Part shown: piece by piece, positions 6,601-14,086 of the stretch
How the letters are laid out: each line of letters starts with the position of its first letter
Numbering within the stretch: position 1 is the first letter of the stretch
Assembly (NCBI GenBank): GCA_038230695.1
Contig: JBBRMT010000060.1
Location: forward strand, 1-20,712
DNA length: 20,712 bases
Direction of reading: 5' to 3'
Origin: QHBQ01 sp038230695
GTDB lineage: Bacteria; Chloroflexota; Chloroflexia; QHBQ01
Notes under the pieces: model-generated
The model's database searches: none
The model's input: the letters and a program-made list of their open reading frames with translations, nothing else
What the model was told of the DNA's origin: nothing
Made by a program: the position numbers and the translations under genes

Positions 6601-8283
6601 ATGGGCAAACGGCATTTGATACTGGTAGGGCCGAGTGGGACGGGCAAGAGCAGCGTGGCAGTGCAGCTTGCGGGGCGGCTGGGCTGGCCCTGGCGGGATA
6701 CCGACGAGCAGGTGGAGCAGCAGGCGGGGCGTAGCGTGGCTGAAATATTTCGCGAACTTGGCGAACCGGCCTTCCGGTTGATGGAGAGTGGTGCGGTGGC
6801 GCGAGCCTGCCACGCTGAAGCGCCGACGGTAATCGCGGTGGGTGGCGGCGCGGTGTTGGATGCCGCTAATCGAGCGTTGATTGCCGAACACGGGCGGGTC
6901 ATCTATCTGGCAAGCAAGGCGGAAGACATCTTCCGGCGATTGCGCGGCGAGACCGACCCCAACGGCCTGCCCAGCCGCCCACTCCTCGCTGGCTCAGACC
7001 CTCTATCCCGTATCAATGAGCAGATCCGCGCCCGCGAATCAATTTACCGTGAGATGGCTGAACATAATGTGGATACTGCTGGGCTAGACGTTACGGGCGT
7101 AGTCGAGCAGATTAGCGCATGGCTGGAGGCGCATCCGGCAGATAACATCAGCGTGGGCGATTGGCTAGCTACGTTGGCTACCATTCTGCGCGGACAGCAT
7201 GGCCGTATCAAGCTAATAGCCGATGGCAGGGTGACTGAAATGTTTGCAGGTCAGCTACCCGCCCGCCTGACCGAAGCAGGGGAGGCGAATATATATCTAC
7301 TCCCCTCCGGCGAGGCGGCGAAGAGCGCGACACAGCTTGAGTGTATCTACGATTGGCTAGCTGAGACGAAGACCGAGCGGGGCGACATTGTGATAGCCAT
7401 TGGTGGGGGGGCGACTGGCGATGTGGCGGGCTATGCGGCGGCCACGTATCTGCGCGGCTTGCGGGTGGTGCAGGTGCCGACAACGCTGCTGGCGATGGTG
7501 GACTCGGCAATTGGCGGCAAAACCGCCATCAACCTGGCGGCGGGCAAGAACCTGGTAGGCGCGTTCCACCAGCCCTGGCACGTAATCATTGATCCCAGCT
7601 GGCTGCGTACCCTGCCGCCCCGCGACTATGCCTCCGGCTGGGGCGAGATCTGCAAGTATGCGATGATCGAGGCGATCATCGGTTACGGCAGCAACGGCTT
7701 GCTAGCCCTGCTCGAACAGAATGTCGCGCTGCTGAATAAGGCGCCGGGCGAGAATGATATGCTTTTGCCTCAGCAGGTGGGCGGCTACCAGCGACAACAG
7801 GGTGAAGACAAGTCTCTACTAACTAAGGTGATCTCGCTCTGTGCAGGGCTGAAGGCGCAGGTGGTCGCCGCCGACGAGCGTGAGCGCGAGGGTGGCTTGC
7901 GGGTGCTGCTGAACTATGGGCATACCCTGGGCCACGCGCTGGAGAAGGCGACGAAGTACGATGCGGCACGGCTGCTGCACGGCGAGGGGGTTGCCATCGG
8001 CATGACCGTAGCGGCGATGATTGCCGAGCAATTGGGCATATGCGAAACCGCGCTGCTTACACGACAAAGCGCATTGCTGCGGGCATATGGCCTGCCCATC
8101 TCATGGGCGCAGCTGGACTTGAACCGCAATGAAGTGCTGGCCGCATTGCAACTGGACAAGAAGGCGCGGGGACAACGGGTGCGCTGGGTGTTGCCTACTA
8201 CCCCTGGCAAGGTGGAGCTACGCGACGATGTGCCACCGGCACTGGCCGCCGAGGTTATCGTGGAACTGGGGCCACGCTGGTGA
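6601..8283 (+). CDS. aroKB: bifunctional shikimate kinase / 3-dehydroquinate synthase
   Basis: Fusion of two shikimate-pathway enzymes, 560 aa from this ATG. Residues ~1-170 are shikimate kinase (ATP plus shikimate to shikimate 3-phosphate): Walker A GPSGTGKSS at 10-18, Asp33 in RDTDE, and AVGGGAVL. Residues ~195-560 are 3-dehydroquinate synthase (DAHP to 3-dehydroquinate, NAD+ and divalent metal): SGEAAKS, IAIGGGATGDVAGYAAATYLRG, PTTLLAMVDSAIGGKT. The metal ligands Glu349 (GWGEICKY), His441 (YGHTLGH) and His460 (LLHGEGVA) are all present, so both halves should be active. The upstream TTG at 6568 lies inside a dispersed repeat and is rejected. The stop overlaps the aroD start (GTGA), so the genes are translationally coupled and supply steps 5, 2 and 3 of the pathway. 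Confidence 0.96.
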   Translation: MGKRHLILVGPSGTGKSSVAVQLAGRLGWPWRDTDEQVEQQAGRSVAEIFRELGEPAFRLMESGAVARACHAEAPTVIAVGGGAVLDAANRALIAEHGRVIYLASKAEDIFRRLRGETDPNGLPSRPLLAGSDPLSRINEQIRARESIYREMAEHNVDTAGLDVTGVVEQISAWLEAHPADNISVGDWLATLATILRGQHGRIKLIADGRVTEMFAGQLPARLTEAGEANIYLLPSGEAAKSATQLECIYDWLAETKTERGDIVIAIGGGATGDVAGYAAATYLRGLRVVQVPTTLLAMVDSAIGGKTAINLAAGKNLVGAFHQPWHVIIDPSWLRTLPPRDYASGWGEICKYAMIEAIIGYGSNGLLALLEQNVALLNKAPGENDMLLPQQVGGYQRQQGEDKSLLTKVISLCAGLKAQVVAADEREREGGLRVLLNYGHTLGHALEKATKYDAARLLHGEGVAIGMTVAAMIAEQLGICETALLTRQSALLRAYGLPISWAQLDLNRNEVLAALQLDKKARGQRVRWVLPTTPGKVELRDDVPPALAAEVIVELGPRW

Positions 8284-9023
8284 GCCGCCCGCTGCCCGCC
8301 AACCCCATCATGCTAGGCGACCTGATACTGGGCGGCCCACAACCGCTTATCTGCGCTCCCAGCGCCGAGTTGAGCGCGATCTATCGCTGGACCAAGCTGC
8401 CACCAGAGCAGCGACCCGATTTGTTCGAGTGGCGACAGGATCTCAGCATCCTCAACCCTATGTTCCCGTCTATACTCAAACTAATCTTCAGCGGTATGTC
8501 GCCACTGCCCATGCCCATAATCGTCACCCGCCGACGGCAGCAAGAGGGTGGCACGGCGAAGGACAGCCATCATCGCATCAACCTGCTGCTGGCCTGCGCC
8601 CCAATTGCCTCGGCGATAGACATCGAGCTTGAGTCGCCAGGACGCGACTGGCTGCTGGCCGCTTTGCCACCAGAGATGCCCATCATCGTCTCATGGCACG
8701 ACTTTGCAGCCACGCCGCCGTTGGATGAGCTAAAGCGCATCATCACACGGGCGGCGGAGGTGCGCAGTGGGCGCAATGTCGCGATCAAGTTTGCGGCAAT
8801 GGCAAACACGGCGGATGATGCCGATACCGTATTGCAAGCAGTGGAGTGGGCGCGGCGTGAGGGCTTCGCTGGGCCAGTGATCGGCATAGCGATGGGCGCG
8901 GCGGGCCAGCACACCCGCATCGAGGCGGTTCGCTACGGCTCCGACCTGACCTTTGCGCGGATCGAGGCCGCCAGCGCCCCAGGGCAGATGACGGTGGCGG
9001 AGGTGCGACGGGGGTTTGGTTGA
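8280..9023 (+). CDS. aroD: type I 3-dehydroquinate dehydratase
   Basis: A 247-aa class I dehydroquinase that makes 3-dehydroshikimate through a Schiff base. VSWHDF contains His140 and IKFAAMA contains the Schiff-base Lys170; these sit close to or at the E. coli AroD positions (His143, Lys170). The end GIAMGAAGQHTRIEAVRYGSDLTFA matches the family's (M)G..G..(S/T)R...G....(F/Y)A motif. The N-terminal PLICAPSAELSAIYRW is diverged, and the usual substrate-binding EWRxD is present as FEWRQD. The GTG start overlaps the aroKB stop by 4 bp. It is the last gene of the aro operon and is followed by a cluster of CTCCCC repeats that probably serve as its transcript end. Confidence 0.93.
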   Translation: MSRPLPANPIMLGDLILGGPQPLICAPSAELSAIYRWTKLPPEQRPDLFEWRQDLSILNPMFPSILKLIFSGMSPLPMPIIVTRRRQQEGGTAKDSHHRINLLLACAPIASAIDIELESPGRDWLLAALPPEMPIIVSWHDFAATPPLDELKRIITRAAEVRSGRNVAIKFAAMANTADDADTVLQAVEWARREGFAGPVIGIAMGAAGQHTRIEAVRYGSDLTFARIEAASAPGQMTVAEVRRGFG

Positions 9024-9037
9024 AGCGTTACGCGGTT

Positions 9038-9213
9038 AAGCCTCTCCCTGGCAGAGAGATGTTTGGTGAGGGTTGAAGGTTGACGCGCCAACAAAGGTTA
9101 TTGTACTATCAGACTCCCCGCTGGGGAGAGGCTTATTGCGGCAATCTTGGGGTTAGCCAAGCTCTCCCCTCACCAACCTCTCCCCGCTGGGGAGAGGCTT
9201 ATTGCTGCAAGCT
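9038..9213. repeat. cluster of three CTCTCCCC repeats at the aroD/queG junction
   Basis: Three copies of one element in the 146-bp convergent spacer. An inverted copy lies at 9038-9072 (AAGCCTCTCCC ... GGTGAGGG). A partial direct copy at 9113-9147 has a CTCCCC-GCT-GGGGAG hairpin at 9114-9128. A full copy at 9163-9213 has a perfect 9-bp stem CCTCTCCCC-GCT-GGGGAGAGG at 9177-9197. The two direct copies share GCTGGGGAGAGGCTTATTGC at a 66-bp offset. The full copy overlaps the 3' end of queG. Likely bidirectional terminators. Confidence 0.75.
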
Positions 9214-10402
9214 CTGAACATGATATGGCGATTTCCCCCCTTACCCGCGCATCATCCTCTATCACCAGGCGCGCTTCGAGGGCGGCGCGGGCCACATCAC
9301 CGCCAATGCGCCCGATTGCCCAGGCGATGTGTTCGCGCACCAGTGGGGAGGGATCGTCCAGCGCGGCGATAAGCGCCGGCAGGGTGCTGGGATCGCCTAT
9401 ATTGCCGAGTGCAATGGCAACGTTACGCAGGAAGCCGTCACGTTTGGCGCGGCGCAGGGGCGTGCCTTTGAATCGGGCGCGGAAGCTGTCATCGTCAAGC
9501 GAGAGGAGGGGGATTAGCTCCGGGGTGGGGCCGATGCCGTTGCGGAACTCGGCGTGGCCGCGCCCTTGCTCTGGCAGGCGGGTGCCGACCCGCACGTTGT
9601 GGGGGCATACATCCTGGCAGATGTCGCAGCCGAAGATATTGTCACCCATCTGCGGACGCAACTCGCGGGGGATAGGGCCACGCTCCTCGATGGTCAAATA
9701 GCTGATGCAGCGTTTGGTGATCAGGGAGTAGGGATCGTTGGGGTCGAGCGCGGCGGTGGGGCAGGCGTGCAAGCAGAGGTCGCACGCGCCACAATCGCGT
9801 TCAATCGGCTGGTCGTAGACGAGTGCAATGGGCAGCAGGATCTCGCCGAGCAGCACCCAGCTACCATAGCGGCGAGTCAGGATGTTGGTGTTCTTGCCGT
9901 ACCAGCCAATGCCCGCCTGCTGTGCAGCGGCACGGTCGGCGATGCGAGCAGTGTCCACCAGCAGGCGGGCCTCCTCGCTGCCGCTATAGACAACGATTTC
10001 GTCACCTACCAGCGCCAGCAACGAGGTCATCTTCTGCTTGAAGACATCGTGGTAGTCACGGCTGGTGGCGTACTTCGCCACGCGGCCACGCGGCGTGCCT
10101 GGTTCGCCGGGCAAAGATGGCTCGTCGCTCAGGTAGCAGAGGCCAACGCTGATCACGCTCTGAGCGGTGGACATCAGGTTGCGGGGGTCGGCGGCGCTTC
10201 GCGCCCGCTCTGCGGTGAACCAGTCCAGGCCGTCGAGCAGCCCGCGCTCCACCGCAGCGGTTAGCCGCGCTTCGGCGTGGGGGAATGGCTGGGCAGCAGC
10301 GATACCTACCAGGTCGAAGCCGACGCTGATGGCCGCCTGCTTGATGCGGTTGGTTAGTTCGACTATCGCCTGGATATTTGGTTTATCGGTTGTGGTCAAC
10401 AT
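9170..10402 (-). CDS. queG: epoxyqueuosine reductase
   Basis: The cobalamin- and iron-sulfur-dependent enzyme for the last step of queuosine synthesis in tRNA, 410 aa from this start. Recognised by LLDGLDWFT near the N-terminus, VDTARIADRAAAQQAGIGW, GKNTNILTRRYGSWVLLGEI, and two 4Fe-4S clusters (CGACDLCLHACP with CISYLTIEERG; GCDICQDVCPHN). A HEAT-like C-terminal region follows (LPALIAALDDPSPLVREHIAWAIGRIG). The longest reading frame starts at a TTG at 10432 inside a dispersed repeat, so the ATG at 10402 is preferred, though no strong ribosome binding site is seen. The last ~11 residues (ending LSPAGRGW) are encoded by another copy of that repeat, so the natural stop was probably lost. It lies 90 bp after the aldehyde dehydrogenase gene. 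Confidence 0.93.
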   Translation of the reverse strand: MLTTTDKPNIQAIVELTNRIKQAAISVGFDLVGIAAAQPFPHAEARLTAAVERGLLDGLDWFTAERARSAADPRNLMSTAQSVISVGLCYLSDEPSLPGEPGTPRGRVAKYATSRDYHDVFKQKMTSLLALVGDEIVVYSGSEEARLLVDTARIADRAAAQQAGIGWYGKNTNILTRRYGSWVLLGEILLPIALVYDQPIERDCGACDLCLHACPTAALDPNDPYSLITKRCISYLTIEERGPIPRELRPQMGDNIFGCDICQDVCPHNVRVGTRLPEQGRGHAEFRNGIGPTPELIPLLSLDDDSFRARFKGTPLRRAKRDGFLRNVAIALGNIGDPSTLPALIAALDDPSPLVREHIAWAIGRIGGDVARAALEARLVIEDDARVRGEIAISCSELAAISLSPAGRGW

Positions 10403-10422
10403 TGATGCGCTTCGAGATTCTC

Positions 10423-10467
10423 CCCTCACCAACCTCTCCCCGCTGGAGAGAGGCTTTTTGCGGCAAA
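10423..10467 (+). repeat. CTCTCCCC interspersed repeat upstream of queG
   Basis: CCCCTCACCAACCTCTCCCC followed by GCTGGAGAGAGGCTTTTTGCGGCAA. Same element and orientation as 9163-9213, which lies at the other end of queG. The CCTCTC/GAGAGG arms (10433-10438, 10448-10453) pair. On the plus strand CTTTTT follows, but no plus-strand gene needs ending here. Confidence 0.7.
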
Positions 10468-10474
10468 TTCACCA

Positions 10475-10495
10475 CTAATCACTCATCACTCATCA
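10475..10495 (-). repeat. stop-phased heptamer array (TGATGAG-type)
   Basis: On the minus strand, starting with the aldehyde dehydrogenase stop codon: TGATGAG, TGATGAG, TGATTAG, then TGG. Three units in the same stop-codon phase as the arrays after the kinase and GNAT genes. Confidence 0.75.
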
Positions 10496-11986
10496 CTTGC
10501 GTTTATAGAACAGGCTCAGCGCCGCTTTCAGCAGGCGGGAGACACGCGGGGTGTAGGGAAACCAGGTGATTTCCCACTTGAAGTTGGTGCGGTCAATCAG
10601 GATGGTCTGGGGGCGGGTGAAGCGACGCAGGCTGTCGCGCCCGCCGTGACGATAGCCGATGCCGCTATCCTTGATGCCGCCAAACGGCAACTCCGGCACG
10701 ATATAGTTGATTAGCACATCGTTGACCAGGGTCGAACCGGCCTCGATGCGGTGGGCAAGTTGCTCCGCTCGCTTCTTGTCGCGGCTCCAGATCGAGCTGC
10801 TCAGGCCAAAGCGCGAGTCGTTGGCGCGGCGGATCGCCTCATCCACGTCGGCCACCTTGATAACTGGCAAGATTGGCCCAAAAGTCTCCTCCTGCATCAG
10901 CAGCATATCGTCGGTAACATTGGTAAGCACGGTTGGCTCGTAAAAAAGGCCCGCCCCCTCGCGGCGATGGCCGCCGATCAATACGGTTGCGCCCTTATCG
11001 CGGGCATCAGCCACCTGCTGCTCGACAATCTGCAACTGGCGGGCGAAGGTGAGCGGCCCCATGTCAATGTTATCGCGGCCATCGGGGTCGGCCCCCAGCC
11101 GCAGCTTGCCCACGCTGTCCACCAGCCGCTGCACGAACTCGTCGTAGATGGGCGCTTCGACGTAGATGCGCTCCACCGAGATGCAGACCTGCCCAGCGTT
11201 CATCATCCCGCCGTACAATGCGCCAGCCACGGCGCGGTCGAGGTCGGCATCCTTTAGCACAATCATTGGGTCCTTGCCGCCCAGTTCCAGCAGCACTGGC
11301 GTAAGGGTGTGGGCGGCGCGTTCGGCCACCTTCTTGCCAGTTGGCACGCTGCCGGTGAAGGCGATCAGGTCGGCCTCGTCCACCAATGCCGCGCCGGTAT
11401 CGCCCAGGCCAGTGACAACCTGAAACACATCCCCCGGCACGCCCGCCCGCTTCGCCATCGCCCGCAGCAGCAACGCGGCCAGGGGAGTGACCTCCGAGGG
11501 CTTCAGCACCACCGCATTGCCCGCCATCAGCGCGGCGACCGTGTCGCTGGCGCTGAGGAGCAACGGAAAGTTCCAGGGCGAGATCACCCCCACCACGCCA
11601 TAGGGGTGATTTGTTATCAACGCCCGCTTGGTCTTGACTAGATGCAGGCCAACATTCTCATCGGCAAGGAACTTTTTAGCATGGGCGCAGTAGTAGGTTA
11701 GCACATCGGCAAGGTAGAGGATTTCGGTGAGCGCCTCGATGCGCGGCTTGCCGCTCTCAGACACGATCGTGGCAATCATCTGCTCCTTGTGGGCAACTGC
11801 GATGCGCCGCAGCTTACGCATGATCCTGGCCCGTCCCTCCGCGCCAATCGCTTCCCAGGCGGGCTGGGCGGCGCGGGCGCGTTGCACCGCCTCACGCACC
11901 TCAGCGACAGACTGGATCGGCAGGCGGGCGATGATCTCGCAGGTGGCCGGGTTGGTAACTTCAAAGGTCGGGCTGATCAGTTCCAT
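10493..11986 (-). CDS. NAD(P)-dependent aldehyde dehydrogenase
   Basis: An ALDH-superfamily enzyme (497 aa) oxidising an aldehyde to the acid. Visible motifs: VVGVISPWNFPLLL, AGNAVVLKPSEVTPLAA, FTGSVPTGKKVAERA (NAD site), ELGGKDPM with general base Glu234, and NAGQVCISVERIYV with nucleophile Cys268. The 34-residue spacing between them is the canonical one. EETFGPILPVI and ELPFGGIKDSGIGYRHG complete the fold. It resembles GabD2-like/succinate-semialdehyde enzymes, but the substrate is not readable. The basic tail (SLFYKRK) after an amphipathic stretch could bind membrane. The longest frame begins at a GTG (12007) directly against a TATAAT box (12013-12008), so I chose the ATG at 11986. Upstream of queG on the same strand; the stop opens a heptamer array. 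Confidence 0.93.
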   Translation of the reverse strand: MELISPTFEVTNPATCEIIARLPIQSVAEVREAVQRARAAQPAWEAIGAEGRARIMRKLRRIAVAHKEQMIATIVSESGKPRIEALTEILYLADVLTYYCAHAKKFLADENVGLHLVKTKRALITNHPYGVVGVISPWNFPLLLSASDTVAALMAGNAVVLKPSEVTPLAALLLRAMAKRAGVPGDVFQVVTGLGDTGAALVDEADLIAFTGSVPTGKKVAERAAHTLTPVLLELGGKDPMIVLKDADLDRAVAGALYGGMMNAGQVCISVERIYVEAPIYDEFVQRLVDSVGKLRLGADPDGRDNIDMGPLTFARQLQIVEQQVADARDKGATVLIGGHRREGAGLFYEPTVLTNVTDDMLLMQEETFGPILPVIKVADVDEAIRRANDSRFGLSSSIWSRDKKRAEQLAHRIEAGSTLVNDVLINYIVPELPFGGIKDSGIGYRHGGRDSLRRFTRPQTILIDRTNFKWEITWFPYTPRVSRLLKAALSLFYKRK

Positions 11987-12007
11987 ATGCTTGCTACTTT
12001 CTGACAC

Positions 12008-12013
12008 ATTATA
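12008..12013 (-). promoter_or_regulatory. -10 box of the aldehyde dehydrogenase gene
   Basis: TATAAT on the minus strand, 21 nt before the ATG at 11986, with no recognisable -35. It predicts a leader of about 15 nt with a weak AGAAAG. Confidence 0.4.
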
Positions 12014-12105
12014 GTTGAGTTGCCGCAGGCTGCGGTTAGCTATCTAGCAGCGAGGTGGGCAGGATATTATATCACATCACTCTGGCAATCAAAGCGCCGA
12101 TCTGC

Positions 12106-12111
12106 TAATAT
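12106..12111 (+). promoter_or_regulatory. -10 box giving a probable leaderless transcript
   Basis: TAATAT followed by six bases (TGGCTT) and then the ATG at 12118. Normal -10 to +1 spacing puts transcription start on the ATG. No Shine-Dalgarno sequence is visible, which fits a leaderless mRNA. Confidence 0.4.
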
Positions 12112-12117
12112 TGGCTT

Positions 12118-13671
12118 ATGTCGAAGGTCACTACTCAGTTCGGAGAGAGCAATGTAGCCATCAAGTGGGTGGGCTTGCTATCTGCGCTGCTCACCACCGT
12201 CATCCTATACCAACCCACGCTGGGCTACTACTGGGTGGGCGAGGACTTCGACTGGGCGGTAAAGAAGGATTGGTCCGCCGTCCTCGGCTTCTTCAGCCTG
12301 TCAAGCGAGGCCAATTTTTACCGCCCGATCAGTTGGAGCAGCTTTGCGCTGGATGCCGCCTTGTGGGGCGACAATCCACTAATGTGGCGGGTCGAAAGCC
12401 TCATATTGAACCTGATATGCGTCGCGCTGGTCTGGTTGCTGGCCGACCGCCTGCGTGGTGCGGCGGTTGCCGCGCTAGCCGCTATCCTATATGCCATCAA
12501 CCCCGCCCACCCTGGGGCAGTGACCTGGATCACCGCCCGCCCCGACCTGCTCTCCACCCTCTTTTGCCTCACCTGCGTTGTCCTATTCATCCGCCATATG
12601 CAAACTCGGCAGCGACGCTATTACAACCTTGCGATTGTGGCGCTGCTGCTCGGCATACTGTGCAAGGAGACTGCGCTGGTCTTGCCTGCCGTACTAATAA
12701 TGGCGGATCTGCTGTTCTTTGACCAGCCGGGGGTGGCGGCAAGCACAGTGGAAAGGTGGAGGATCGAGTGGCGAACACGGATACGGGCGATGTTCTGGCG
12801 GCATTTGCCATTCATCGCCGTTGGCGGCGGCTACCTACTGCTGCGACTATTGCTCAACGCCCAGGGGTTGCTCACCTTTGGCTATGGCGCACAACGCGCC
12901 CCTGCCAGCATGGTGCGTAACGTGGCTGGCGACCTGGCGATGTTGCTGGGCGGGCCGAATAGCCAGTTCGACGACGTAGCCGCAGCGGCTATAATATTCG
13001 GCTTTGTCGTCATCAGCCTGGGTATGGCTTACTGGGCGGGGCGGCTGGCCTGGTTGGGGCTAGCCTGGCTGACCATCACTCTGCTGCCCGTCTTCGGTAT
13101 TGCGGTGATCGAGCAGGATGCCCGCTACGTCTACCTGCCCAGCGTCGGACTCGCATTGATGCTAGCCGCGGCGCTGGGCAAATGGATGCAGCAGCTATTT
13201 GCCGCCCGCGATCGCCAGCTAGCAACGGTCAGATGGCGCACGCTCCCCGCTACCCTGCTGCTCGTCATGCTGCTGGTATATGGCGGCTACGGCACCGTCG
13301 TCCACAATCAGGAATGGGGGGTGGCTAGCGATATAACGGTGCGCTACCTGGCACAAATAAAGGCGGCCCACCCTACGGTGCCGCCCAACAGCCGCTTCTA
13401 TCTGATCGGCAGACCGATCTTCTACCAGCGGGCCACGCTCTTCCTGCTGGGCATCGCCAACGCCAACGCGCTCAGGATGACCTACGCCGACTACAGCCTT
13501 AAGGCTTATTTCTCCTATGGCGGGCGGGACTACTTCGAGACTGCCCTGAGCCAGCCATCCGCCGCGCCCGCTTACTACTTCCGCTACGCCGATGGCGGGT
13601 TGATCGAGTATCCCACCGCCGCTGCGCTGATGCAGTATTTTCCTGCTGGTGATGCCAACGCAGCGCCCTAG
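12118..13671 (+). CDS. polytopic membrane protein, GT-C/PMT-like glycosyltransferase family
   Basis: A 517-aa integral membrane protein with about ten or eleven hydrophobic helices. The first outside loop carries the acidic GEDFDWAV, in the place where GT-C transferases have their catalytic Asp/Glu. It is followed by FYRPISWSSFALDAALWG and YAINPAHPGAVTWITARPDLLSTLF, a pattern common in bacterial PMT/ArnT-like and TMTC-like proteins. The last ~130 residues are a soluble domain after helix LPATLLLVMLLVYGGYG. The likely role is transfer of a sugar from a polyprenyl-phosphate donor at the cell surface; donor and acceptor are unknown. Given the number of Ser/Thr-rich surface proteins nearby, protein O-glycosylation is an attractive guess but unproven. 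The start ATG lacks a ribosome binding site and lies at a predicted +1. Confidence 0.75.
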   Translation: MSKVTTQFGESNVAIKWVGLLSALLTTVILYQPTLGYYWVGEDFDWAVKKDWSAVLGFFSLSSEANFYRPISWSSFALDAALWGDNPLMWRVESLILNLICVALVWLLADRLRGAAVAALAAILYAINPAHPGAVTWITARPDLLSTLFCLTCVVLFIRHMQTRQRRYYNLAIVALLLGILCKETALVLPAVLIMADLLFFDQPGVAASTVERWRIEWRTRIRAMFWRHLPFIAVGGGYLLLRLLLNAQGLLTFGYGAQRAPASMVRNVAGDLAMLLGGPNSQFDDVAAAAIIFGFVVISLGMAYWAGRLAWLGLAWLTITLLPVFGIAVIEQDARYVYLPSVGLALMLAAALGKWMQQLFAARDRQLATVRWRTLPATLLLVMLLVYGGYGTVVHNQEWGVASDITVRYLAQIKAAHPTVPPNSRFYLIGRPIFYQRATLFLLGIANANALRMTYADYSLKAYFSYGGRDYFETALSQPSAAPAYYFRYADGGLIEYPTAAALMQYFPAGDANAAP

Positions 13672-14086
13672 AAGGGTACTGGCAAAGACCGGGCCATATA
13701 CTCGCCCACCCAGCATCCCATCCTGTGAGGCTTATCGTTACCCACAAAAAAACGTTGATTTGTAGGAGGCGGTAAGAAAGCACGCTGCGTGCCGAGTTAC
13801 TGGGGGTTGGGGGTGTAGCCCTTGCTTGCGGCGCTACCTCTGCCTGGATGTAGATGACGGGTCGCCTTATATCAAGGATAACTAAACCGTCCCTTGCAGC
13901 CTTTGCACCGAGACCATTGCCTACATTGGCACACTGGCACATTCGATCGGCATTGTTTGCGCTTCACCGATCGGAGCTACGCTCCCAGCCCTCGGTAACT
14001 CAGTGAGTGGCGGGTTATCTCCCACCACTACCGCTCCTCACCATTTGCGGGTAACGTTTAGCCCCTTTGGGGAGGGGTGGATCGTT
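13672..14086. repeat. second convergent spacer with inverted GTTAC-GGGG repeats
   Basis: No gene or structured RNA recognised. A plus-oriented copy lies at 13781-13826 (CACGCTGCGTGCC then GTTACTGGGGGTTGGGGG). A minus-oriented copy lies at 13973-13999, with related sequence on to about 14052 ending CTCACCATTTGCGGG. The minus copy and its flank match 5326-5405 of the first convergent spacer. About 150 bp between the two copies look unique. A further GGGGAGGGG remnant is at 14070-14078. Confidence 0.7.

Noticed and set aside
9554..10264. Plus-strand frame opposite queG
   Set aside because: Antisense shadow of a gene with intact iron-sulfur motifs.
13827..13972. Possible tRNA or small RNA in the second convergent spacer
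   Set aside because: No cloverleaf, no GTTCRANNC T-loop and no promoter-terminator pair could be found.
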